Assembly: GCA_945904955.1 (NCBI GenBank)
Contig: CAMDPO010000017.1
Location: forward strand, 1-47,822
Direction of reading: 5' to 3'
Source of the DNA: Rhizobium sp. Q54
GTDB lineage: Bacteria > Pseudomonadota > Alphaproteobacteria > UBA2966 > CAIVPW01
DNA: 47,822 bases
The notes beneath the pieces are model-generated. The model worked only from the letters and a program-made list of their open reading frames with translations. It was not told the DNA's origin and searched no databases. The position numbers were made by a program, and so were the translations under genes. Shown piece after piece: positions 1-7,251 of this stretch. Each line of letters begins with the position of its first letter. The stretch's first letter is position 1.

Positions 1-43
1 CGGCAACCACGTTTTCTATTCAGACGTACCGTAGGAGAAGACC

Positions 44-454
44 ATGGCCCTGCTGTCATTCCTGCCGATCATCGGTGACGTGCTGGACAAGGTGATCCCC
101 GACGCGGCCGAACGGGAGAAGGCGAAGCTGGAACTGTTGAAGGCCGAGCAGTCCGGCAAGCTGGACGAAACCAAAACCCAGCTATCCGCGATCCTGGCCG
201 AGGCACAATCGGCCGACCCCTGGACCTCCCGAGCCCGGCCGACCTTCCTCTATGTGTTCTACGTCCTGCTGATTCTGTGCGTGATCGGCGGGGTGTTGGG
301 CATCTGGTGGCCGGATCGAGTCACGACGGCGGCGCAGAACGTCGCCAACCTGATGGCGGCGCTACCCGAAGAATTGTGGTGGGTGTTCGGCGCGGGCTAC
401 CTCGGCTACACCGGGGCGCGGACCATCGAGAAGTCGAAGGGCGCGGCCAAGTAG
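44..454 (+). CDS. Phage holin-like small membrane protein
   Basis: A 136-residue protein. The N-terminal half (about residues 15-60) is charged and probably helical. Two hydrophobic segments follow, near residues 68-90 and 105-125, and the C-terminus is short and basic (ending KSKGAAK). This layout resembles phage 3TM-type holins, which make holes in the inner membrane to release endolysin. The start is supported by an AGGAGAA ribosome site 7 bases upstream of ATG. Two other phage-type small genes lie close by on the opposite strand. No endolysin is visible, so the lysis module either continues to the left of the window or is lost. The family call rests on topology and size rather than on a catalytic motif. 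Confidence 0.7.
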   Translation: MALLSFLPIIGDVLDKVIPDAAEREKAKLELLKAEQSGKLDETKTQLSAILAEAQSADPWTSRARPTFLYVFYVLLILCVIGGVLGIWWPDRVTTAAQNVANLMAALPEELWWVFGAGYLGYTGARTIEKSKGAAK

Positions 455-547
455 CCTGCGCGCAGCGCCGAACCTCTGCGCGTTCCTTCTCCTCGTTCCC
501 CCTCAGGTAGGAGGGCTGTGGGCGGGCCGTGTGTTAGGTAGGTCGTG

Positions 548-712
548 CTAGCCAACGACTCGCGGCGGCTTCGGTCGCCCCGGCAATTCGATCTCGGTCA
601 GAGACGGCGACGGCTTCCAATACGGCGACTGCGTGCATTCGTAATGGTACGGCTCGCCGCCATTGCCGTACACGGCGGTCAGAACCGGCCGACCGCAATG
701 CGCGCACTTCAT
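548..712 (-). CDS. Small CxxC zinc-ribbon-like phage protein
   Basis: A 54-residue protein beginning MKCAHCGRPV, with one CxxC knuckle at the N-terminus and a possible H/C pair near residues 22-25 (YHYEC), so a small zinc-binding fold is likely. An in-frame ATG at 745 would add 11 residues. The internal ATG at 712 is preferred because it overlaps the stop of the upstream 25-codon ORF as ATGA and has GGGAAC just upstream. The function is unknown; such proteins are common among small phage genes. It lies on the opposite strand to the holin. Confidence 0.45.
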   Translation of the reverse strand: MKCAHCGRPVLTAVYGNGGEPYHYECTQSPYWKPSPSLTEIELPGRPKPPRVVG

Positions 713-786
713 CGTTGTTCCCGCGCTCGTAATTGAATCATGCATGGTGCGTGTCTCAGCCTCCTATAGGGGTTGTCGTCACCCAT
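709..786 (-). CDS. Putative 25-residue phage ORF coupled to the CxxC gene
   Basis: A short reading frame begins MGDDNPYRRL and ends in a stop that overlaps the ATG of the next gene (ATGA at 709-712). It lies between the DUF551 gene and the CxxC gene on the same strand. Its upstream sequence carries AAGGAACAC, the same ribosome-site module that precedes the DUF551 gene. Overlap and context favour translation. The length is too short for sequence alone to be convincing, so it could equally be a leader that only serves coupling. Confidence 0.3.
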   Translation of the reverse strand: MGDDNPYRRLRHAPCMIQLRAREQR

Positions 787-794
787 ATGTGTTG

Positions 795-1023
795 GTGTTC
801 CTTGGTCTACTTGGTGGGAGGTTCGGGCAGCGGCATCCAGTGGGTGGGCGCAAAGAGCCCTTCGATCAATTCGCCGCGCCAGTCCTGAAACCCGCCGAGA
901 GGCATTGCGCGCACGACGATGGCCCACCGACAGCCAGCCTTCGCCGCGAGAAACCACGTCGATTTGTCCTTCGGCGCTGTCTCAATCGGCCGCCATTCCA
1001 TCTTTTGCGTGTTCCTTGGTCTA
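795..1023. repeat. Duplicated 15-bp ribosome-site module flanking DUF551
   Basis: GTGTTCCTTGGTCTA occurs at 795-809 and again at 1009-1023. Read on the minus strand it is TAGACCAAGGAACAC, and each copy lies just upstream of a start codon (DUF551 at 1001, the 25-codon ORF at 786). The 795-809 copy also provides the TAG stop of the DUF551 gene. Confidence 0.7.
807..1001 (-). CDS. DUF551-type phage protein
   Basis: A 64-residue protein that opens with EWRPIETAPKDKS and closes with THWMPLPEPPTK. The pattern W-x-PIETAPKD near the start and WMPLPEPP at the end is the signature of DUF551 proteins, small proteins of unknown function common in tailed phages and prophages. It is full length for the family. 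AAGGA lies about 15 bases upstream of the start. It is the first gene of a short minus-strand run (DUF551, 25-codon ORF, CxxC protein). Confidence 0.7.
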   Translation of the reverse strand: MEWRPIETAPKDKSTWFLAAKAGCRWAIVVRAMPLGGFQDWRGELIEGLFAPTHWMPLPEPPTK

Positions 1024-1204
1024 TACGGAGAGGGGGCTAGGCGGGTTGCAGATCATGCCGCCGACTCGTGGGGGTTGAGGGCAGCGATCACGTCTCCGAC
1101 CTCCCGGTGGATGGGGAGACGGCCTTTCGCGGTACCGAAGTACCCCGAAACGGTCGGCGGATTGGTGGGGAAGATTCGCCGGAGGCTGGCTCTGGCGGCG
1201 GTGG
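1002..1204. other. Intergenic stretch between phage genes and tRNA-Thr
   Basis: I see no supported gene here. If the prophage integrated at tRNA-Thr, its attachment site should fall at the right edge of this stretch, within or beside the tRNA 3' end. Confidence 0.4.
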
Positions 1205-1276
1205 TGCCCACAGATGGAATCGAACCATCGACCTCTCGCTTACCAAGCGAGTGCTCTACCTCTGAGCTATGTGGGC
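1205..1276 (-). tRNA. tRNA-Thr (anticodon GGT)
   Basis: Reading the minus strand gives a complete cloverleaf of 72 bases. The acceptor stem is GCCCACA/TGTGGGC with discriminator A. The D arm is GCTC..GAGC, the anticodon stem CTCGC/GCGAG carries loop TTGGTAA with anticodon GGT, and the T arm is GATGG TTCGATT CCATC. The CCA end is not encoded. Its 3' end faces the phage genes on the left, the usual side for an integrated prophage. Confidence 0.93.
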
Positions 1277-1365
1277 GCCGGGGGTCGGATCGCTTGCGCG
1301 GCGGACCTTGCCAAAAAAGGCCCGCGCCAGCAAGGGAAGCTGCGGGCGGCCGGGTGCGCGGCCTT

Positions 1366-1402
1366 GACGCGGCCCCAATTGGCCTCGAAAAGGGGTCGCG
1401 TC
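1366..1402 (+). promoter_or_regulatory. Stem-loop covering the start region of the 1405 gene
   Basis: GACGCGGCCCC (1366-1376) pairs with GGGGTCGCGTC (1392-1402), 11 pairs with one G-U and a 15-base loop. The 3' arm takes in part of AAAAGGGG, the likely Shine-Dalgarno sequence, and ends two bases before the ATG. It could hinder ribosome binding until opened. Confidence 0.35.
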
Positions 1403-1404
1403 AA

Positions 1405-1593
1405 ATGACTGACCGCGCCAAGCCGCCCCCCGGGCCGACCTCTCCCAGGAACGCCCCCAACCGGCCGATCCAGAAGGAGCGCCTGTCCGACGCGCTGCGC
1501 AACAACCTGCGCCTCCGTAAGGAGCAGGCCCGCGAGCGCGGCCCGGATGAGGCCCCCCAGCGGCCGACCCTCCTGCGGCCCGAAGGAAAATAA
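1405..1593 (+). CDS. Conserved small basic protein upstream of murA
   Basis: A 62-residue protein rich in Pro, Arg and Lys. A proline-rich N-terminus (about residues 5-20) is followed by a probable amphipathic helix around RLSDALRNNLRLRKEQARER. Short basic proteins of this type, with an ALRxNLxxRKxQAR core, are found in many Alphaproteobacteria, sometimes beside murA. The function is unknown. A long upstream extension of the frame runs antisense through the tRNA and is not credible, so the ATG at 1405 is chosen. A stem-loop overlaps its ribosome site. Confidence 0.6.
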   Translation: MTDRAKPPPGPTSPRNAPNRPIQKERLSDALRNNLRLRKEQARERGPDEAPQRPTLLRPEGK

Positions 1594-1614
1594 GCCAAGG
1601 AATAAGAAGACTTC

Positions 1615-2892
1615 ATGGATCGCATTCGCATCCGCGGCGGCAACCCCATCCGCGGCAAGATCGCCATCGGTGGCGCCAAGAACGCGGCCCTGCCCCTGAT
1701 GGTGGCGAGCCTGCTCACCGAGGACATCGTCAAGCTGTCCAACGTCCCCGACCTCATGGACATCAAGACGCTGATGGACCTGCTCATGTCCCACGGCGTC
1801 ATCGTCGAGATGGCGTGGGACAAGAACAGCGCGGCCTGCCGAACGCTCGCGCTCAACTCCAAGAACATCACCAACCTCACGGCCGAGTACGACCTGGTGC
1901 GCAAGATGCGCGCCTCGGTGCTGGTGCTGGGTCCCCTGGTCGCGCGCTTCGGCGAAGCCAAGGTGTCGCTGCCGGGTGGTTGCGCCATCGGCACGCGCCC
2001 GGTGAACCTGCACCTCGCCGCGCTCAAGGAGCTCGGCGCCGAGATCGAGATCGAAGACGGCTACATCCTCGCCCGCGCACCGAACGGCTTGAAAGGCGGC
2101 GTGGTGCGCTTTCCCACCGTCACCGTCGGCGGCACCGAGGACCTGCTCATGGCAGCCACCCTTGCTAAGGGCGAGACGGTGCTGGAGAACGCCGCCTGCG
2201 AGCCCGAGGTCGTGGACCTTGCCCATCTGCTCGTCGCCATGGGCGCCAAGATCGAGGGCGCGGGTTCCTCGCGCATTGTCATCCACGGCCAGCCGCGCCT
2301 GCACGGCGCCAATCACCGCGTCGTCGCCGACCGTATCGAAGCCGGAACCTACGCCATCGCCGCCGCCATCACCGGCGGCAGCGTCGAGCTCAGCGGCGCC
2401 GGCGTCGAGCTGATGGGCGCCGTGGTCGAGAGCCTCGTCCACTCCGGCGTCGAGGTGACGTCGGCGCGCGACAGCCTGAAGGTCGCCGCCAATGGCGCCG
2501 TGCAGAGCGTCGATATTTCGACGGCGCCGTTCCCCGGATTCCCCACTGACATGCAGGCGCAGATGATGGCGCTGATGGCGACCGCGCAGGGCGCCTCGGT
2601 CATCACCGAGACGATCTTCGAGAACCGCTTCATGCATGTCCCTGAGCTGGCGCGCATGGGCGCCGACATCACGATCAAGGGCAACACCGCCATCGTGCGC
2701 GGCGTGAAGACGCTCAAAGGTGCGCCTGTGATGGCCACCGACCTGCGCGCCTCCGTCTCCCTGGTGCTCGCGGGCCTCGCGGCCCAGGGCGAGACCGTGG
2801 TCAACCGCGTCTACCACCTCGACCGCGGTTACCAGAGCCTGGACCAGAAGCTCCGCGCCTGCGGCGCGGATATCGAGCGGATTCCTGGCTGA
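1615..2892 (+). CDS. murA: UDP-N-acetylglucosamine 1-carboxyvinyltransferase
   Basis: A 425-residue cytosolic enzyme for the first committed step of peptidoglycan synthesis: it transfers enolpyruvyl from PEP to UDP-GlcNAc. The length is normal for MurA. Visible landmarks are the N-terminal GGAKNAALP with the substrate-binding Lys22/Asn23, and the loop [15 protein letters not shown] with the catalytic cysteine at residue 123, the residue alkylated by fosfomycin in other MurA proteins. The gene is the first of the run murA - DUF2948 - hisG - hisD - UPF0262 - phosphatase - infA - maf. The antisense strand carries a very long open frame, which is a composition artefact. Confidence 0.97.
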   Translation: MDRIRIRGGNPIRGKIAIGGAKNAALPLMVASLLTEDIVKLSNVPDLMDIKTLMDLLMSHGVIVEMAWDKNSAACRTLALNSKNITNLTAEYDLVRKMRASVLVLGPLVARFGEAKVSLPGGCAIGTRPVNLHLAALKELGAEIEIEDGYILARAPNGLKGGVVRFPTVTVGGTEDLLMAATLAKGETVLENAACEPEVVDLAHLLVAMGAKIEGAGSSRIVIHGQPRLHGANHRVVADRIEAGTYAIAAAITGGSVELSGAGVELMGAVVESLVHSGVEVTSARDSLKVAANGAVQSVDISTAPFPGFPTDMQAQMMALMATAQGASVITETIFENRFMHVPELARMGADITIKGNTAIVRGVKTLKGAPVMATDLRASVSLVLAGLAAQGETVVNRVYHLDRGYQSLDQKLRACGADIERIPG

Positions 2893-2895
2893 GAA

Positions 2896-2928
2896 GGCCG
2901 CCCGATTCGCCTGCTGGAACGGGCGGCC
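2896..2928 (+). terminator. Stem-loop after murA
   Basis: GGCCGCCCG (2896-2904) pairs perfectly with CGGGCGGCC (2920-2928) across a 15-base loop, directly after the murA stop. There is no clear U-run (CGGCCGAACTACTTTG follows), so it may be a leaky terminator or an RNA-processing stem rather than a full stop. Confidence 0.4.
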
Positions 2929-2982
2929 CGGCCGAACTACTTTGTCGGCCAATCGCTTAGCGCACCCCGACCCGGCAGACCC

Positions 2983-3420
2983 ATGGCCAACCCGCTCAAG
3001 CTCACGGCGAACGACGCCGAGGACCTGACCATCATCTCGGCCTGCTTGCAGGACGCCGTGACGTTGGCCACGGACCTTACCTACCTGCCCAAGGAGCGCC
3101 GCTTCGCCGCGGTGTTCAGCCGCTTCTGTTGGGAAGACCACTTCGGAGACGGCAAGAAGCGCTGGGTGAAGTCGGGCGTGCACTTCAACGGCGTGCTGGG
3201 AGTCCAGAGCAAGGACCTCGATCGCCGTCCGGACGAGGTGCTCGAGCTTCTCGCCATCGAAGCGAAGGCGCGCGACGACGGCGCCGCCGAAGTGCGCCTC
3301 GCCTTCGCGGGCGGCAGCTCCATCCGCCTCGACGTCGAGTGCATCGACTGCAACCTTCTCGACATGGGCGAGCCGTGGGCGGGCCGGCGCCTGCCCAAGC
3401 ACCCCGTCGACAAGGGCTAA
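2983..3420 (+). CDS. DUF2948 family protein
   Basis: A 145-residue protein of unknown function matching the DUF2948 family, which in Alphaproteobacteria sits between murA and the hisGD genes. The pattern is LKLTANDAEDLTIISACLQDAV at the start, then RFAAVFSRFCWE near residue 40, and LDVECIDCNLLDMGEPW near the end. No signal peptide or membrane segment is seen. It ends three bases before hisG, which suggests co-transcription. Confidence 0.85.
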   Translation: MANPLKLTANDAEDLTIISACLQDAVTLATDLTYLPKERRFAAVFSRFCWEDHFGDGKKRWVKSGVHFNGVLGVQSKDLDRRPDEVLELLAIEAKARDDGAAEVRLAFAGGSSIRLDVECIDCNLLDMGEPWAGRRLPKHPVDKG

Positions 3421-3423
3421 GCT

Positions 3424-4116
3424 GTGTTGGACGCATCGATCGCCGACAGCACCATCGTGCTGGCGTTGCCGCGCGGCCGCATCCTTCGGGATGTGATGCC
3501 GCTGGTGAAGCGCGCCGGTATCGAACCGGAGGCCGCTTTCGACGATCCGAAGACGCGCAAGCTGCTGTTCGACACCAACGATCCCAACGTGAAGATCGTG
3601 CGCGTGCGCTCGTTCGACGTGGCGACCTTCGTCGCGTTCGGCGCGGCGCAGCTCGGCGTCGCCGGCAACGACGTGTTGATGGAGTTCGACTATCCGGAGG
3701 TGTACGCGCCGCTCGACCTTGGCATCGGCAAGTGCCGCATGTCGGTGGCCGAGCCCGCCGCGATGGTGGCAAGCGATGATCCGTCGCGCTGGAGCCACGT
3801 GCGCGTCGCCACCAAGTATCCGAGCATCACGCGCAAGCACTTCGCCGCGCGCGGCGTTCAGGCAGAGTGCATCGAGCTGTCGGGCGCCATGGAGCTCGCG
3901 CCCAACCTGGGACTCTGCCGGCGCATCGTCGACTTGGTCGAGACCGGATCGACGCTCAAGGCCAACGGCCTGGTCGAGGTCGAGCACATCGCCGACATCA
4001 CGTCGCGGCTGGCGGTGAACCGCGCCGCGCTGAAGACGCGTCCCGACGAGATGGGCGCTTGGATCGAGCGCTTCCGCGAGGCGATCGAGGATGTGAGCGA
4101 TGCCGACGCGGCTTGA
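3424..4116 (+). CDS. hisG: ATP phosphoribosyltransferase, short form
   Basis: A 230-residue enzyme for the first step of histidine synthesis, joining ATP and PRPP to phosphoribosyl-ATP. It opens with LALPRGRILRDVMPLVKRAG and contains AGNDVLMEF and a later region VETGSTLKANGLVEVE, which includes the phosphate-binding GSTLKANGL. The length fits the short form, which lacks the C-terminal regulatory domain and normally requires HisZ for activity and feedback control; no hisZ lies in this window. The start is GTG at 3424, three bases after the DUF2948 stop, and the end overlaps hisD by 17 bases. Confidence 0.95.
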   Translation: MLDASIADSTIVLALPRGRILRDVMPLVKRAGIEPEAAFDDPKTRKLLFDTNDPNVKIVRVRSFDVATFVAFGAAQLGVAGNDVLMEFDYPEVYAPLDLGIGKCRMSVAEPAAMVASDDPSRWSHVRVATKYPSITRKHFAARGVQAECIELSGAMELAPNLGLCRRIVDLVETGSTLKANGLVEVEHIADITSRLAVNRAALKTRPDEMGAWIERFREAIEDVSDADAA

Positions 4117-5392
4117 TACCAAGTCCAAGGACTTCGAGAGCGGCTTCGCGGCGCTGCTGAGCGCCAAGCGCGAGACGTCGGCCGACGTGAACGCCGCGGT
4201 CGCGGCGATCCTCGCCGACGTGCAGGCGCGCGGCGATGAGGCCGTGGCGGCGTACACCCAGCGCTTCGACGCGCTCGCCCTGACGCCCGCGACGCTGCGC
4301 ATCACAACCGACGAGATCGAGCGCGCCGCCGCCCAGGTTCCGGCTGCCGACTTCGCGGCGCTCGAGACGGCCGCTGAGCGCATCCGCCTGTACCACGCGC
4401 GCCAGATGCCGGCGGATGATCGCTACGTCGATGAGCACGGCGCCGAGATCGGCTATCGCTGGACGCCGCTTGCCGCGGTCGGCCTGTATGTGCCGGGCGG
4501 CAAGGCGGCCTATCCGTCGTCGGTCCTGATGAACGCCATCCCCGCACAGGTCGCCGGCGTGCCGCGTCTCGCCATGGTGGTGCCGACGCCGCGCGGTGAG
4601 CTGAATGGCCTCGTGCTGGCGGCCGCAAAAATTTCCGGCGTGCGCGAGATCTACCGCATCGGCGGCGCCCAGGCGGTGGGCGCGCTGGCATTCGGCACCA
4701 AGACCATTCCCGCCGTGGACAAGATCGTCGGCCCGGGCAACGCCTACGTCGCGGCGGCCAAGCGCCAGGTGTTCGGCACCGTCGGCATCGACATGGTGGC
4801 GGGGCCGTCTGAGATCCTGGTGATCGCCGACGGCGCCAACAACCCCGACTGGATCGCCGCCGACCTGCTGTCCCAGGCTGAGCACGACGAGACGGCCCAG
4901 TCGATCCTGATCACCGATGACCCCGCCTTCGCCGATGCGGTGGCGCGCGCGGTGGACAAGGCCTTGCCGACGCTGGCCCGCGTCAAGATCGCCAGCGCGA
5001 GCTGGCGCGACTTCGGCGCCATCATCGTGTGCCGGACGCTGGCGGAAGGTGCCGCCCTGGTCGATCGCCTGGCGCCCGAGCATCTGGAGATCGCCACGGC
5101 CGACCCGGACGTGCTGGCAGCGCAGGTGCACAACGCGGGCGCCATCTTCCTCGGCCGCATGACGCCGGAAGCGATCGGCGATTACGTCGCGGGGCCGAGC
5201 CACGTGCTGCCGACCGCGCGCGCGGCGCGCTACGCGTCGGGCCTCTCGGTGCTTGATTTCCTCAAGCGCACGTCGCTGATGCGTTACACGGAGCAGAGCC
5301 TGCGCGCGCTGGGGCCGACCGCCGCGACCCTCGCCGATGCCGAAGGCCTCGGCGCGCACGCTCTTTCGGTGCGCATCCGCCTCGGCTCCTGA
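4100..5392 (+). CDS. hisD: Histidinol dehydrogenase
   Basis: A 430-residue zinc enzyme for the last two steps of histidine synthesis, oxidising L-histidinol to histidine with two NAD+. Typical motifs are visible: YVPGGKAAYPSSVLMNAIPA, VGPGNAYVAAAKRQVFG, the zinc-ligand stretch SQAEHDETAQ, the catalytic pair in LAPEHLEIAT, GDYVAGPSHVLPT with the metal-binding Asp, and a late His in LGAHALSVRI. The length is normal. The start overlaps hisG by 17 bases, implying translational coupling. Confidence 0.96.
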   Translation: MPTRLDTKSKDFESGFAALLSAKRETSADVNAAVAAILADVQARGDEAVAAYTQRFDALALTPATLRITTDEIERAAAQVPAADFAALETAAERIRLYHARQMPADDRYVDEHGAEIGYRWTPLAAVGLYVPGGKAAYPSSVLMNAIPAQVAGVPRLAMVVPTPRGELNGLVLAAAKISGVREIYRIGGAQAVGALAFGTKTIPAVDKIVGPGNAYVAAAKRQVFGTVGIDMVAGPSEILVIADGANNPDWIAADLLSQAEHDETAQSILITDDPAFADAVARAVDKALPTLARVKIASASWRDFGAIIVCRTLAEGAALVDRLAPEHLEIATADPDVLAAQVHNAGAIFLGRMTPEAIGDYVAGPSHVLPTARAARYASGLSVLDFLKRTSLMRYTEQSLRALGPTAATLADAEGLGAHALSVRIRLGS

Positions 5393-5405
5393 GTCCTCCG
5401 CGACC

Positions 5406-5879
5406 ATGCCGGACACCCAGCGCATCGCCGACCTGACGCTGGACGAGCGCACCGTGGTGCGCCGCAACCCCGACGTCGAGCAGGAGCGCGCGGTCGCGAT
5501 CTACGACCTGCTGCAGAAGAACCACTTCGCGCCGCGTGGCCACCTGTTGGGGCCGTACCGCTTGCGCCTCGGCATCGAGCCGGCCGGCTTGGTGTTCGAC
5601 GTGCGCAGCGAGACCGATGCCGAGATCGGCCGCATCATCCTGGGGATGTCGGCGTTCCGCCGCATCATCAAGGACTACTTCATCGTCTGCGACAGCTACC
5701 ACGAGGCCATCAAGACGGCGACGCCGGCGCGCATCGAGACCCTCGATATGGGCCGCCGTGCGCTGCACAACGAGGGCGCTGACCTCTTGGTCGAGCGGCT
5801 CAAGGATCGCGTCGACCTCGACTTCGACACCGCGCGGCGGCTGTTCACGTTGCTGTGCGTGCTGCACCGGCGGGCGTGA
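5406..5879 (+). CDS. UPF0262 family protein
   Basis: A 157-residue protein of the alphaproteobacterial UPF0262 family, function unknown. Characteristic stretches are RIADLTLDE near the start, PYRLRLGIEPAGLVFDV, and MSAFRRIIKDYFIVCDSYHEAI in the middle. No signal peptide or membrane segment is seen. The ATG at 5406 lies 13 bases after the hisD stop. The same neighbours (hisD before, phosphatase and infA after) recur in related genomes. Confidence 0.9.
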   Translation: MPDTQRIADLTLDERTVVRRNPDVEQERAVAIYDLLQKNHFAPRGHLLGPYRLRLGIEPAGLVFDVRSETDAEIGRIILGMSAFRRIIKDYFIVCDSYHEAIKTATPARIETLDMGRRALHNEGADLLVERLKDRVDLDFDTARRLFTLLCVLHRRA

Positions 5880-5881
5880 CC

Positions 5882-6352
5882 ATGGAGCGCCGCCCGCCCG
5901 CCAGCGTCCTGTTCGCCTGCGACAACAACACCGTGCGTTCGGTGATGGCGGTGGGGCTGGCCAAGGCGCGCTATGGCGACGCGGTGTACTTCGATTCGGC
6001 GGGGGTGCGCGCCGGCGAAAAGCCGGACCCGTTCGCGGTGGCAGTGCTGGTCGAGCTCGGCATCGACATGGCGGCGCACCAGCCCAAGACCTTCAAGGAC
6101 CTGCACGACAGCTCGTTCGACTGGATCGTGTCGCTATCGCCGTCGGCCCAGCATCGGGCGGTGGAACTGACCCGCACCATGGCGTGCGAGCTGATCTTTT
6201 GGCCAACCTTCGACGCCACCGCGGCGCGGGGCAGCCGCGACAGCATCCTGGCCGCCTACCGCGAGGCGCGCGACGCCTTGGCGCGGCGCATCGACGAGGC
6301 GTTCGGGGTCTTGGCGCGGCCTTCGCCCGGCACCGTCCAGGAAAGCTCTTGA
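5882..6352 (+). CDS. Low-molecular-weight phosphatase/arsenate-reductase-like protein
   Basis: A 156-residue protein of the low-molecular-weight protein tyrosine phosphatase fold. The N-terminal strand leads into FACDNNTVRS, which fits the phosphate-loop pattern C-x5-R with the nucleophilic cysteine near residue 14. The expected general-acid Asp may lie in FWPTFDAT near residue 106. The substrate cannot be told from sequence; the family includes protein-tyrosine phosphatases and arsenate reductases. The ATG lies two bases after the UPF0262 stop, so the two are probably co-translated. The gene is a standing member of this conserved alphaproteobacterial run. Confidence 0.85.
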   Translation: MERRPPASVLFACDNNTVRSVMAVGLAKARYGDAVYFDSAGVRAGEKPDPFAVAVLVELGIDMAAHQPKTFKDLHDSSFDWIVSLSPSAQHRAVELTRTMACELIFWPTFDATAARGSRDSILAAYREARDALARRIDEAFGVLARPSPGTVQESS

Positions 6353-6433
6353 ACTGGCCTGGAAGGCGAGGGATTCATAGGCCCCAAATTCGGCCCCCCT
6401 TCCGGGGCACCCCCCAACGGCGATGGAGAGCGA

Positions 6434-6652
6434 ATGGCGAAAGAGGAATTGTTGGAGTTTCCGGGCACGGTCATGGAGCTGCTGCCCAACGCGATGTTCC
6501 GGGTCAAGCTCGACAACGAGCACGAGGTCCTCGCCCACACCGCTGGCAAGATGCGCAAGCACCGCATCCGCGTGCTGGCCGGCGACAAGGTCCTGGTCGA
6601 AATGACCCCCTACGACCTCACCAAGGGTCGCATCACTTTTCGGTACAAGTAA
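6434..6652 (+). CDS. infA: Translation initiation factor IF-1
   Basis: A 72-residue OB-fold protein that binds the A site of the 30S subunit with IF-2 and IF-3 during translation initiation. It is near-identical in layout to other bacterial IF-1 proteins: [40 protein letters not shown], and the end [23 protein letters not shown] precedes the ATG. It is separated from the phosphatase gene by about 80 bases that contain a GCCCC..GGGGC stem, so it may have its own promoter. Confidence 0.98.
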   Translation: MAKEELLEFPGTVMELLPNAMFRVKLDNEHEVLAHTAGKMRKHRIRVLAGDKVLVEMTPYDLTKGRITFRYK

Positions 6653-6684
6653 GTCGGCCGCTCCAAGTAGAGCGGTCCTCTGAC

Positions 6685-7251
6685 GTGCGTGCGCTCGTCC
6701 TCGCCTCGGCGTCTCCACGCCGGCTCGAGCTGTTGCGCCAGATCGGGATTGTGCCCGATCGCATCGAGCACCCCGAGATCGACGAGACGCCGAAGAAGGG
6801 CGAGTTGCCACCGGCGCTGGCGTTGCGCCTAGGCCTCGCCAAGGCTGCAGCGATCGCGGCGCGTTTTCCGGACGATGTGGTGCTGGCCGCCGACACGACC
6901 GTTGCGGTCGGCCGGCGCAATCTGCCCAAGGCGGAGGACGAGGCCACGGCGCGCAAGTGCCTGACGCTTCTGTCCGGGCGCCGCCACCGCGTGCACACGG
7001 GCGTCGCGGTCGCAGCGGCGGGCAAGACCCGCAGCCGGCTGGTGACGACCGCGGTATCGGTGAAGCGGCTGACTGCCGCTGAGATGGACGCCTACATCGC
7101 CAGCGGCGAGTGGCAGGGCAAGTCCGGCGGCTACGCCATCCAGGGCCGCTTCGCCGCGCTGGTGAAAAGCATCAATGGCTCGTACTCGAACGTCGTCGGC
7201 CTGCCGCTGCACGAGACGGCCGCGCTGCTCGCCGGGCTACTGCCCCAATAG
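6685..7251 (+). CDS. maf: Maf-type nucleotide pyrophosphatase
   Basis: A 188-residue house-cleaning enzyme that hydrolyses non-canonical or excess nucleoside triphosphates to monophosphates. It opens LVLASASPRRLELLRQIG, the Maf signature, with VLAADTTVAVG in the middle and SGEWQGKSGGYAIQGRFA towards the end. The start is taken as GTG at 6685, where family similarity begins; the frame is open far upstream but that part is antisense or shadow sequence. It is last in the housekeeping run and overlaps the convergent FG-GAP gene by 15 bases. Confidence 0.92.
   Translation: MRALVLASASPRRLELLRQIGIVPDRIEHPEIDETPKKGELPPALALRLGLAKAAAIAARFPDDVVLAADTTVAVGRRNLPKAEDEATARKCLTLLSGRRHRVHTGVAVAAAGKTRSRLVTTAVSVKRLTAAEMDAYIASGEWQGKSGGYAIQGRFAALVKSINGSYSNVVGLPLHETAALLAGLLPQ

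Noticed and set aside
1267-4383. A 1038-codon open frame on the minus strand
   Set aside because: It runs antisense to murA, DUF2948 and hisG and through the tRNA-Thr region, has no family features, and is explained by the high GC content.
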